Shown piece after piece: positions 51,329 to 59,487 of a DNA stretch of 64,000 nucleotides. The DNA comes from Thalassospira marina. Its GTDB lineage: Bacteria; Pseudomonadota; Alphaproteobacteria; Rhodospirillales; Thalassospiraceae. A model generated the notes under the pieces. That model worked only from the letters and a program-made list of their open reading frames with translations. It was not told where the DNA came from and made no database searches. The DNA lies in assembly GCF_002844375.1 (NCBI RefSeq), contig NZ_CP024199.1, forward strand, positions 2,653,001 through 2,717,000. Direction: 5' to 3'. The translations under genes were made by a program, and so were the position numbers. How positions within the stretch are numbered: position 1 is the first letter of the stretch; each line of letters opens with the position of its first letter.

Positions 51329-52738
51329 ATGTCGACCCTTTACGACACCGAACGCCTGAAAAAGGCGGATTCTGCCAGCATTTTGCATCCGGCCACCGTG
51401 GTTGCCGATGTTGCCGAAAAAGGCCCGCGCATCATTGCCGAGGGCAAGGGATGCTTCATTACCGACACCGAAGGCAAAAGCCAGCTTGATGCCGTTGGCG
51501 GGCTGTGGTGCATGAATATCGGCTATGGCCGCCCGGAAATTGGCGATGCCATGAAAAAGGCATCCGACCAGCTTGGCTATTTCCATACCTTTGCCGGCAG
51601 CTCAAACCCGGCGCAAATCCAGTTGGCCGAACGGCTGGTTGCCAAGATGCCCGACCACATCAACAAGGTGTTTTTTGGCAGCTCCGGGTCGGATGCCAAT
51701 GACAGCCTGATGAAGATCGTGTGGTATTATAACGGTCTTCGCGGGAAGCCGGAAAAACGCAAAATCATTTCGCGCCGCCAGGCCTATCACGGCACCACCA
51801 TTGCCTCGGCCAGCCTCACCGGCCTTGCATCCTTCCACCGCAATTTTGGCCTGCCAATTGCCGAGGTCAAACACACATCCCTGCCGCATTACTACCGCGA
51901 AGCCAAACCGGGCGAAAGCGAACTGGACTTTTCCAACCGCCTTGCCCGCGAACTCGAAGACCTCATCATCGCGGAAGGCCCGGAAACGGTTGGTGCCTTC
52001 ATTGCCGAGCCAATCATGGGTGCTGGTGGCGTGATCACCCCGCCAGAAGGTTATTTCAGCGCGGTGCAGAAGGTTCTTAAAAAGCACGACATTCTGTTTA
52101 TCTGCGATGAAGTGGTATGTGGCTTTGGCCGCCTGGGTGACTGGTTCGGGCATCGCGTTTATGACATTCGCCCCGATATGGTCGCGACGGCCAAGGGTAT
52201 TACCAGCGGTTATTTCCCGCTTTCTGCTGCCTTCATCAGTGATGAAATCTGGAATGTGCTGCGCGACGGGTCGGCAACACTGGGTGCCTTTGCGCATGGC
52301 TTTACCTATTCCGGCCATCCGGTCGGCTGTGCGGCGGCCATGGCCAACCTCGATATTCTGCAAAATGAAAACCTGATCGGCAATGCCGCCGATGTGGGCG
52401 CCTATCTGCATACCTCGCTTCGCGAGGCACTGGGGGATCACGCCCATATTGGTGAAATTCGCGGGCATGGCCTGATTGGGGCCATCCAGCTTATGGCAGA
52501 CCGCGACACCAAAACCGGGTTCGACCTGAAACACAAAATCGCTGCGCGCTGTGTCGCCGCGATTGGCGAACTGGGTGTAATTTACCGCCCGCTTCCCACT
52601 GCAGATAGCCTGGCATTCTCGCCGCCCCTGTGCCTGACCCGGAACGAAGCCGACCAGATGGTTGATGCCCTGCGCAAGGGTCTTGACCAGGTAATTGGCG
52701 GACTTAACAGCGAAGAACGCAAGGGCCTTGCTGCCTGA
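51329..52738 (+). CDS. Class III aminotransferase (omega-amino acid/putrescine-pyruvate type)
   Basis: 469 residues. GVITPPEGYFSAVQKVLKKHDILFICDEVVCGFGRLGDWFG holds the PLP-binding Asp, TAKGITSGYFPLSAAFI the Schiff-base Lys, and GHPVGCAAAMANLDIL the phosphate-binding region. It resembles the SpuC-type group (putrescine or beta-alanine to pyruvate) more than AstC/ArgD, which are near 400 residues. It lies 128 bases behind astB. It may replace AstC, acting on succinylornithine, or treat putrescine. GGGAGA precedes the ATG. Confidence 0.87.
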   Translation: MSTLYDTERLKKADSASILHPATVVADVAEKGPRIIAEGKGCFITDTEGKSQLDAVGGLWCMNIGYGRPEIGDAMKKASDQLGYFHTFAGSSNPAQIQLAERLVAKMPDHINKVFFGSSGSDANDSLMKIVWYYNGLRGKPEKRKIISRRQAYHGTTIASASLTGLASFHRNFGLPIAEVKHTSLPHYYREAKPGESELDFSNRLARELEDLIIAEGPETVGAFIAEPIMGAGGVITPPEGYFSAVQKVLKKHDILFICDEVVCGFGRLGDWFGHRVYDIRPDMVATAKGITSGYFPLSAAFISDEIWNVLRDGSATLGAFAHGFTYSGHPVGCAAAMANLDILQNENLIGNAADVGAYLHTSLREALGDHAHIGEIRGHGLIGAIQLMADRDTKTGFDLKHKIAARCVAAIGELGVIYRPLPTADSLAFSPPLCLTRNEADQMVDALRKGLDQVIGGLNSEERKGLAA

Positions 52739-52867
52739 TTGCCGCTGAATACCACCGAACGCCAGTGCCGGCGAAGAATTGACCGTGTCTCCCGATGGAT
52801 GGGGTGCCACCTGTTATGCGCTCCTTATGCGCTCTTTACGCACCCTGTCCATCACTCCAACAGCCTG

Positions 52868-52903
52868 CCCCGGTTTGCTTTTTGCAACCGGGGTTCTTTT
52901 TTT
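52868..52903 (+). terminator. Terminator of the arginine operon
   Basis: CCCCGGTTTGC pairs with GCAACCGGGG (one bulge) around TTTTT, followed by TTCTTTTTTT. Confidence 0.85.
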
Positions 52904-52952
52904 CCGTATCAATCCTCGCTACAATGCGCCGCACCTCACGAGATTGGGCACA

Positions 52953-53414
52953 ATGATAAAAATCGACGCGATCAACCTTAAAATCCTGCGCGCCTTGCAA
53001 GCCAATGCCAAGCTGACCAATCTTGCCCTGTCAAAGCTGGTGGGGTTAAGCCCCAGCCCCTGCCTGGACCGGGTCAAGAAGCTGGAAAAGGAAAAGGTGA
53101 TCAAACGCTATCGCGCGGTCATCAACATTGAAAAACTGTGCCCGCATGTGCGCGTCTTTGCCGAGGTTACCCTCGAAGGCAAAGGGGTGGATGATTATAA
53201 AAAATTCGCCGAAGCCATCCGTGAGATTCCCGAAGTCGTTGCCGGCTACCGCATTTCCGGCCCGTACGACTATATGCTGTGCCTGGTCTGCCGGGATGTG
53301 CAGCACTACCATTCCCTGTCAGAAGACATGATTCACGGTAATCTGGGCATCACCAAATTCATTGGTCACGTCGCCCTTGCCCAGACCAAAGCCTTCAAGG
53401 GATTCCCGGTTTAA
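52953..53414 (+). CDS. Lrp/AsnC-family regulator (arginine-operon-linked)
   Basis: 153 residues, the standard size. The helix-turn-helix reads LKILRALQANAKLTNLALSKLVGLSPSPCLDRVKKLEKEKVIKRY and the RAM domain VVAGYRISGPYDYMLCLVCRDVQHYHSL. The frame is open from 52779, but ATG at 52953 starts at the family N-terminus and lies behind the terminator at 52868, so I chose it. It follows the AST genes and is the natural candidate regulator. It is a paralogue of the protein at 32641. Confidence 0.88.
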   Translation: MIKIDAINLKILRALQANAKLTNLALSKLVGLSPSPCLDRVKKLEKEKVIKRYRAVINIEKLCPHVRVFAEVTLEGKGVDDYKKFAEAIREIPEVVAGYRISGPYDYMLCLVCRDVQHYHSLSEDMIHGNLGITKFIGHVALAQTKAFKGFPV

Positions 53415-53528
53415 TTTCCTGAAATGACAATCACCTACCGCATTCGGGCCGTTTAATTGCACAAATTAAAACTGGAATTCGCCATAGAGACAACAAATTT
53501 ACTGTGAATTCTCAAATGGCACTTGCAT

Positions 53529-53542
53529 CGGAACGCATTCCG
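53529..53542. promoter_or_regulatory. Inverted repeat CGGAA-CGCA-TTCCG upstream of cysD
   Basis: A short perfect dyad 72 bases before cysD. It could be part of a sulfur-response operator; evidence is position only. Confidence 0.35.
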
Positions 53543-53614
53543 TATTACCCGGTTTGTAGAAGTGAAATTAATTCAATAACACTTTAATTGTGTTATTTAC
53601 CGTCAGGAAAGACA

Positions 53615-54520
53615 ATGCAGCCTAATCTGACCCATCTCCGCCAGTTAGAGGCAGAGAGCATTCATATCATCCGCGAGGTGGCCGCTTCCTTTGAACGCCC
53701 GGTGATGCTTTATTCCATCGGCAAGGATTCATCGGTTTTGCTGCACCTGGCCCGCAAGGCATTTTACCCGGCACCGCCACCCTTTCCCCTGATGCATGTC
53801 GACACGACATGGAAGTTCCGCGAAATGATTGCGTTTCGCGACCGGGTGGCAAAGGAATATGGCTTCGAGCTGATTGTTCACATCAATGAAGAAGGTGTGA
53901 AACAGGGTGTCGGCCCGTTCACGCATGGCTCCAGCCTGCATACCGACATCATGAAAACCCAGTCCCTGAAACAGGCGCTCAACAAATACAAGTTTGACGC
54001 GGCCTTTGGTGGTGCCCGGCGCGACGAGGAAAAGGCACGTGCCAAGGAACGTGTTTTCTCTTTCCGGACCGAAACCCACCGCTGGGACCCGAAAAACCAG
54101 CGCCCTGAATTGTGGGATATTTACAATTCCCGCATCAACAAGGGCGAAAGCATCCGTGCCTTCCCGATCTCGAACTGGACGGAGCTTGATATCTGGCAAT
54201 ATATCTATCTGGAACAGATTCCCATCGTTCCGCTTTATTATGCGGCCAAACGCCCGATCGTTGAACGCGATGGCACCCTGATCATGGTCGATGATGACCG
54301 TATGCCGCTGCGCGATGGCGAAGTGCCGGAAATGAAGTCGGTCCGCTTCCGTACCCTTGGCTGCTATCCGCTGACAGGTGCTGTCGAGTCCGAAGCCGCA
54401 ACCCTGCCCGAAATCATTCAGGAAATGCTGCTGACCCGATCCAGCGAACGTCAGGGTCGCATGATCGACCATGACGAAGCCGGTTCAATGGAAAAGAAAA
54501 AGCAGGAAGGCTACTTCTAA
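53615..54520 (+). CDS. cysD: Sulfate adenylyltransferase subunit 2
   Basis: 301 residues. The PP-loop SIGKDSS sits at 34-40. HVDTTWKFREMIAFRD, FGGARRDEEKARAKERVFSFR and FPISNWTELDIWQYI mark CysD. With CysN it makes adenosine 5'-phosphosulfate (APS) from sulfate and ATP. Start at 53615 is preceded by AGGAAAG; an earlier in-frame start at 53588 is not needed. Its stop overlaps the next start by one base (TAATG). Confidence 0.96.
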   Translation: MQPNLTHLRQLEAESIHIIREVAASFERPVMLYSIGKDSSVLLHLARKAFYPAPPPFPLMHVDTTWKFREMIAFRDRVAKEYGFELIVHINEEGVKQGVGPFTHGSSLHTDIMKTQSLKQALNKYKFDAAFGGARRDEEKARAKERVFSFRTETHRWDPKNQRPELWDIYNSRINKGESIRAFPISNWTELDIWQYIYLEQIPIVPLYYAAKRPIVERDGTLIMVDDDRMPLRDGEVPEMKSVRFRTLGCYPLTGAVESEAATLPEIIQEMLLTRSSERQGRMIDHDEAGSMEKKKQEGYF

Positions 54521-56439
54521 TGGCACACAAGTCTGATCTGATTGCCGATGACATTCTGGGCTATCTCAAGGCCCAGGAAGAAAAAAGCCTGCTGCGTTTC
54601 ATCACCTGCGGCAGTGTCGACGATGGCAAAAGCACCCTGATTGGCCGCCTGCTGTGGGATTCCAAGCTGATTTTCGAAGACCAGCTTGCCGCGCTTGAGG
54701 TCGATTCCCGCAAGGTTGGCACCCAGAATGGCGAAATTGATTTCGCCCTGCTGCTTGATGGTTTGCAGGCCGAACGCGAACAGGGCATCACCATCGATGT
54801 TGCCTATCGCTTTTTCTCGACCGACAAGCGCAAATTCATCGTTGCCGATACGCCGGGCCACGAACAATATACCCGCAATATGGCAACCGGCGCCTCGACC
54901 GCCGATGTTGCCATCATCCTGATCGATGCGCGCAAGGGCATTCTGACGCAAACCCGTCGTCACAGCTTCATTACATCCCTTCTGGGTATTCGCAATGTGG
55001 TGCTGGCGGTGAACAAAATGGACCTGGTTGATTATGACCAGGCCACGTTTGATCGTATCGTTGCCGAGTATCAGGAATTCGCCAAACAGCTGAATTACAA
55101 ATCCATTCAGGCAATTCCGATTTCCGCCCTGCGTGGCGATAACATCATTGAAGCCAGCCCCAATACCCCCTGGTATGATGGCCCCACCCTGCTCGCCCAC
55201 CTTGAAACGGTCGAAGTGGAACAGGAAGCGATTGAAAAACCCTTCCGCCTGCCCGTTCAGTGGGTAAACCGCCCCAATCTGGATTTCCGTGGTTTTTCCG
55301 GCACGGTGTCGTCGGGCGTGGTCAAACCGGGTGATGCGATTATCGTGTCGTCATCGGGCCAGACCAGCAAGGTCAAGGAAATCGTCACCTTTGATGGCAA
55401 TCTGGACCAGGCCATTGCCGGACAGGCCATTACCCTGACGCTGGAAGACGAAATCGATATTTCCCGTGGGGATGTTCTGGCTGCCGCCGATGCCCGCACC
55501 GATTATGCCGACCAGTTTGAAGCCAAAATCATCTGGATGCATGAAGACCAGATGCTGCCGGGTCGCCCCTATCTGATCAAAATGGGTGGGCAGATTTCAG
55601 GCGCACAGATCAGCACCCTGAAATACAAGGTCAACGTCAATACACTGGAACATATGGCGGGTAAAACGCTGGAACTGAACGAAGTTGGCATTGCCAACAT
55701 CGCCGCAGACCGCGCCCTTGCCTTTGATCCCTACGACGATAACCGCCATACCGGCCGCTTCATCATCATTGACCGCTATACCAACGCCACCGTTGGGGCG
55801 GGCATGATCAACCATTCCCTGCGCCGTGCGACCAATATCAAATGGCAGGAAATGGACATCAACAAACAGGCACGTGCCACCCAGAAGGGACAGAAATCGG
55901 CTGTTCTGTGGTTTACGGGCCTGTCAGGTGCGGGCAAATCTACCATTGCCAACCTGGTTGAAAAGAAACTCAACGCCCTTGGCAAACATACCTACAGCCT
56001 TGATGGCGACAATGTCCGTCACGGCCTGAACAAGGACCTTGGCTTTACCGATGCCGACCGGGTGGAAAATATCCGCCGCGTCGGTGAAACGGCAAAGCTG
56101 TTTGTTGATGCGGGCCTGATCACGCTGGTTTCCTTTATTTCACCGTTCAAAAGCGAACGCCAGATGGCGCGCAACCTGCTTGAAGACGGCGAATTCATCG
56201 AAGTCTTCATCAATACCCCGCTGGCGGTGTGTGAAGAACGCGACGTAAAGGGCCTATATAAAAAGGCACGCGAAGGCAAAATCGCCAATTTCACCGGGAT
56301 CGACAGCCCCTATGAGGCCCCCGAAAACCCGGAAATCACGGTCAACACCTCGGATCAATCCGCCGAGGACGCCGCTGAAATGGTTGTCAGCAAACTCGAG
56401 GAATTCGGCATCCTTGCCGCCTGGTTCCCTGAAATCTGA
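54520..56439 (+). CDS. cysNC: Bifunctional sulfate adenylyltransferase subunit 1/APS kinase
   Basis: 639 residues. Residues 1-440 are a CysN GTPase (G1 GSVDDGKST at 31-39, G3 DTPGHEQYTRNMATGAS, G4 NKMD) plus its beta-barrel domains. Residues about 455-639 are an APS kinase, with P-loop FTGLSGAGKST near 464 and SLDGDNVRHGLNKDLGF. The fusion, also called NodQ type, makes APS and phosphorylates it to PAPS in one protein. It supplies sulfur for assimilation or sulfation. Co-transcribed with cysD, with a strong terminator behind. Confidence 0.96.
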   Translation: MAHKSDLIADDILGYLKAQEEKSLLRFITCGSVDDGKSTLIGRLLWDSKLIFEDQLAALEVDSRKVGTQNGEIDFALLLDGLQAEREQGITIDVAYRFFSTDKRKFIVADTPGHEQYTRNMATGASTADVAIILIDARKGILTQTRRHSFITSLLGIRNVVLAVNKMDLVDYDQATFDRIVAEYQEFAKQLNYKSIQAIPISALRGDNIIEASPNTPWYDGPTLLAHLETVEVEQEAIEKPFRLPVQWVNRPNLDFRGFSGTVSSGVVKPGDAIIVSSSGQTSKVKEIVTFDGNLDQAIAGQAITLTLEDEIDISRGDVLAAADARTDYADQFEAKIIWMHEDQMLPGRPYLIKMGGQISGAQISTLKYKVNVNTLEHMAGKTLELNEVGIANIAADRALAFDPYDDNRHTGRFIIIDRYTNATVGAGMINHSLRRATNIKWQEMDINKQARATQKGQKSAVLWFTGLSGAGKSTIANLVEKKLNALGKHTYSLDGDNVRHGLNKDLGFTDADRVENIRRVGETAKLFVDAGLITLVSFISPFKSERQMARNLLEDGEFIEVFINTPLAVCEERDVKGLYKKAREGKIANFTGIDSPYEAPENPEITVNTSDQSAEDAAEMVVSKLEEFGILAAWFPEI

Positions 56440-56460
56440 CCAAGACGCAACCTGCTTGCA

Positions 56461-56496
56461 AAAACACCCGGCAATGAATTTTGCCGGGTGTTTTTA
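56461..56496 (+). terminator. Terminator of cysD-cysNC
   Basis: AAAACACCCGGCA (56461-56473) pairs with TGCCGGGTGTTTT (56482-56494), followed by a T run. Confidence 0.92.
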
Positions 56497-56569
56497 TATC
56501 GCGCTTAATAAATATATTATTTGAAACATTTTGATGCGCACTTTCATGTCCTCTAAGCACACGCAACAA

Positions 56570-56728
56570 TCAGCACATGACTTTCTGGAACCATTGTGAT
56601 GCTGCCTCCGACTTATTCAAAAAATAAAACAAGCCAACAACACCAACAATAGTGAAAGTAAAAATTTCAAAGTCAAATATCGCAAAAATGCAGACAACAG
56701 CAATCACGATTAAAAAGACTATCCACAT
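56570..56728 (-). CDS. Putative 52-residue small membrane protein
   Basis: A short frame from ATG at 56728 to TGA. AGAGGG lies six bases upstream. The product starts WIVFLIVIAVVCIFAIF, a first hydrophobic helix. A second (FTFTIVGVVGLFYFL) follows and then a polar tail NKSEAASQWFQKVMC. Two membrane segments with an aromatic edge and a hydrophilic end are unlikely by chance. The region is markedly AT-rich compared with its neighbours. It lies downstream of the 298-residue gene in the same direction, 65 bases behind its stop. I do not recognise a family. Confidence 0.5.
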   Translation of the reverse strand: MWIVFLIVIAVVCIFAIFDFEIFTFTIVGVVGLFYFLNKSEAASQWFQKVMC

Positions 56729-56793
56729 CACAGCCCTCTATATTTACTTTTAAAATATAGTCACCTCGGCAAAAGAAGTATCGGCCAATTTCT

Positions 56794-57690
56794 CTATTGT
56801 TGTTTCGACCTGTTCCCAATCGCAAGCGCCTGATCGAGCATGGGTTGGCAGCGGGTGATATCAAGCCGCAGGCTGGTTTTGCGTGCATCGGCAAACAGGC
56901 TGCGCAGGGCATCATCGGCTACCGGTTCGGCCAATGCGCCAAATTCGTTTTGCAAAAAGGCGTGATACTGCGCGGGCAAGGGCTCGCCATAGCTTTTGCG
57001 GTTAAATAGATACAATTCCGCCAGTTTGAAGTTCTGTTCCATATTGCGATACAGGATGGTCTGGTAATTGGCCTGCAATTCCACCTCGCCATAGCGGTTC
57101 ACAAAAATGATCGGGAACATCACCGCAAGTTCAGGCAGGTAACGGTTTGGGTAAACCTTTCCGCCCCAATATGCTTCGGCCAGCAGGGCGTATTTCGTGT
57201 AATCGCGAATGGCATAAAAGCCCGATTTCGCCCATGGCAGGATTTCCACCTGTGGCTTGCTGGGATTGACCGTATCATTGGCAACGTCGACATAAAGGCT
57301 GCCAAACTGATAGGCATTCTGGAAATAGCTGTTGCGCAGATTGCCCCATATACGCTTTGCCACCCCACCCCGCATGCAAAATTCGCGCAGGGCCTGCATT
57401 GCCGGTGTTGTCGGATTATTGATCTGGGCCTGCAGCAGGTTTTGCACACCCTTGCTGATTTCCAGGCAGTAGCCCTTGGGATATGTCCGGCGCGGGTTTT
57501 GCGTTACTTCGGGTGAATTGCGATAGGCATTGTCAAAGGCCGTGCGCAATTGCTGCAAATCGGCATAAAGGGCATCAAGATGGGGCAACAGCCATGTCTT
57601 GGTCAGATTAATCTGTTTTGATGTGATTTCGACGGGGGTTTCCTCGTTGGCACGGGTTGAAATCTGTTCAAGGGTCAGTCCGCCAGACAT
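56794..57690 (-). CDS. Hypothetical protein, 298 residues
   Basis: I do not recognise this protein. It has no signal peptide or membrane segment. It is rich in Tyr, Asn and Gln, with a likely helical N-terminus (LTKTWLLPHLDALYADLQQLRTAFDNAY) and a central segment with FGSLYVDVANDTVNPSKP, AKSGFYAIRDYTKYALLAEAYWGG and FPIIFVNRYGEVELQANYQTIL. The coding style matches the neighbourhood. The ATG has AAAGG upstream. It is convergent with cysNC and divergent from the desaturase gene. A conserved but uncharacterised cytosolic protein is the best description. Confidence 0.75.
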   Translation of the reverse strand: MSGGLTLEQISTRANEETPVEITSKQINLTKTWLLPHLDALYADLQQLRTAFDNAYRNSPEVTQNPRRTYPKGYCLEISKGVQNLLQAQINNPTTPAMQALREFCMRGGVAKRIWGNLRNSYFQNAYQFGSLYVDVANDTVNPSKPQVEILPWAKSGFYAIRDYTKYALLAEAYWGGKVYPNRYLPELAVMFPIIFVNRYGEVELQANYQTILYRNMEQNFKLAELYLFNRKSYGEPLPAQYHAFLQNEFGALAEPVADDALRSLFADARKTSLRLDITRCQPMLDQALAIGNRSKQQ

Positions 57691-58160
57691 CGGGAAACCT
57701 TTTATTTAATCTTTCAAAACATTTCCCAACCATACACAGCCTGGCCCGCATGATCATGTGGAAAATGGTGCCAGCGCAACAGCCTGCAACATTATGCAAT
57801 CCGCACTGCGTTTGCCCGGGCATGACGCAAAAAATTCTTGGTGCAATAAACCGCCATTTTCCGGGTGACGCAGGTCACAAATGGTGCAAACAGGCATTCA
57901 TCAACCGTGGTTTTTCATTGCATCGGGGGGGCATAACCCCCATGTTCCATCCAAGCCTTTTGGACAGGGTCCAATACCGCAAATTCAGGATCGCACACGA
58001 AGCATATTTCATAATGGCCCCACACCCTTCCCGGTTGCAACCGGCACTTTGGCAGGCATCAATGCCTGTTTGATCAGGGTGTTTGGGCCGATGCGATCCA
58101 TGACGGGCCTGTGATAATGGCCCTGAAATTCCCCGAACGGTAGAACTGGAATTAACGACC
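57691..58160. other. Long intergenic region upstream of the desaturase gene
   Basis: 470 bases without a supported gene. It carries two palindromes near the desaturase end, CCGGTTGCAACCGG at 58031-58044 and CAGGCAT-CA-ATGCCTG at 58053-58068. Confidence 0.55.
58031..58068. promoter_or_regulatory. Tandem palindromes upstream of the fatty acid desaturase
   Basis: CCGGTTGCAACCGG is a perfect 14-base palindrome. Eight bases on, CAGGCAT-CA-ATGCCTG is another perfect dyad. They lie 92-130 bases before the desaturase ATG and may bind a lipid-responsive repressor. Confidence 0.45.
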
Positions 58161-59354
58161 ATGCCTGTGACGACCTCCGCCCCGGCACCCGAACCAAGCC
58201 AGCACCATGATGATATCATCTATCCGGCGCTGATCCCGTTTTCGCTGGTTCATCTCGCCTGCTTTGCCGCGATCTGGACTGGCATCACCTGGCAGGCCGC
58301 CATTTTGGGCATTGTGCTTTATGTCGTGCGCATGTTTGGGGTTACAGGCGGGTATCATCGCTATTTTTCCCATCGCGCCTATAGCACCAGCCGGTTTTTC
58401 CAGTTTGTTCTGGCCTGCCTTGCCCAAAGCAGCGCCCAGAAAAGCGTGATCTGGTGGGCAGCAAAACACCGCCATCACCACAAATATTCCGACATGGAAA
58501 ACGATGTGCATTCCCCACGCCATCGCGGTTTTCTTTATAGCCATGTGGGCTGGATCTTTGCCCGCCAGCATGACAAAGCCGACCTTTCCACCGTTGGCGA
58601 TCTAACCCGTTATCGTGAACTGATGTGGCTGCACAAATTTGAAACCGCCCCGGCAATTGTGCTGGCTGTCGCCTGCTTCCTGTTTGCTGGCTGGTCGGGC
58701 CTTGTTGTTGGCTTTTTCTGGAGCACGGTTGCCTGTTACCACGGCACGTTTGGCATCAATTCGCTGGCCCATGTCAGCGGGCGCAAACGCTATGTCACGG
58801 GTGATGATTCACGCAATAACTGGTTGCTGGCAATTTTCACCCTGGGCGAAGGCTGGCACAATAACCACCATGCCTATCAAAGCAGCGCACGCCAGGGCTT
58901 CCGCTGGTGGGAATATGACCCTACCTATTACATGCTGTGCATCCTGTCCTGGATTGGCTTGGTCCGCGATTTGAAACAGCCGCCCCAGCAGGTTTTACGC
59001 AACGAACAGCGCCTGGGCACCAAGGTTATCAACCGTGCTGCCGAACAGCTTGCCGCCCATTTTGACCCGGACCGCATTGCCAAAACCATCAGCGCGACAT
59101 TGCATGGCCCGGAATTGCAAAAACTGCAGGATGCACTGGAAAATGCGCGCCACCGCACCGGCGATGCCATGGCGGCCTTTCATCTGCCGCACCTGCCCAG
59201 CCGCGATGAATTCATGGCAACCGCCCGCCAGATGTTTGCCAAAACCCGCTCGCTTGATGACATTATCGACCGCGCCTATGACTATTTCCTGGCAGCCGTT
59301 GGCACCCGGCTTGCTGCCGTTCCCGTCCCGGCAACAGCAGGCATGACGCGTTAA
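58161..59354 (+). CDS. Acyl-lipid/acyl-CoA delta-9-type fatty acid desaturase
   Basis: 397 residues with four membrane segments. The three histidine boxes are present: HRYFSH near residue 68, HRHHH near 107 and GEGWHNNHH near 230. They hold the di-iron centre of membrane desaturases (stearoyl-CoA desaturase class). It introduces a double bond in membrane fatty acids, probably to tune fluidity. The C-terminal 110 residues are an added helical region with DEFMATARQMFAKTRSLDDIIDRAYDYFLA, longer than the core family. The upstream palindromes suggest regulation. Confidence 0.9.
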   Translation: MPVTTSAPAPEPSQHHDDIIYPALIPFSLVHLACFAAIWTGITWQAAILGIVLYVVRMFGVTGGYHRYFSHRAYSTSRFFQFVLACLAQSSAQKSVIWWAAKHRHHHKYSDMENDVHSPRHRGFLYSHVGWIFARQHDKADLSTVGDLTRYRELMWLHKFETAPAIVLAVACFLFAGWSGLVVGFFWSTVACYHGTFGINSLAHVSGRKRYVTGDDSRNNWLLAIFTLGEGWHNNHHAYQSSARQGFRWWEYDPTYYMLCILSWIGLVRDLKQPPQQVLRNEQRLGTKVINRAAEQLAAHFDPDRIAKTISATLHGPELQKLQDALENARHRTGDAMAAFHLPHLPSRDEFMATARQMFAKTRSLDDIIDRAYDYFLAAVGTRLAAVPVPATAGMTR

Positions 59355-59409
59355 GCCCGGCTTAAACCTGCTTGTTTCCGCCTGTCCGGCATAGGCACCA
59401 AAGCCACAT

Positions 59410-59446
59410 AAAATACCCCCGGCAAATATGCTGCCGGGGGTATTTT
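59410..59446. terminator. Bidirectional terminator between desaturase and aminotransferase
   Basis: AAAATACCCCCGGCA (59410-59424) and TGCCGGGGGTATTTT (59432-59446) form a perfect 15-base-pair stem around AATATGC. Confidence 0.92.
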
Positions 59447-59487
59447 CATATCCGTCATAACCGAACCGGGCCGTAAAACAACGCCGG

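Noticed and set aside
51602..52810. 402-residue minus-strand frame opposite the class III aminotransferase
   Set aside because: Antisense shadow. The plus-strand gene has all PLP motifs and this frame has none.
57657..58073. 138-residue plus-strand frame between the hypothetical protein and the desaturase
   Set aside because: It overlaps the start of the minus-strand gene, runs through the palindromes, and shows no domain or RBS.
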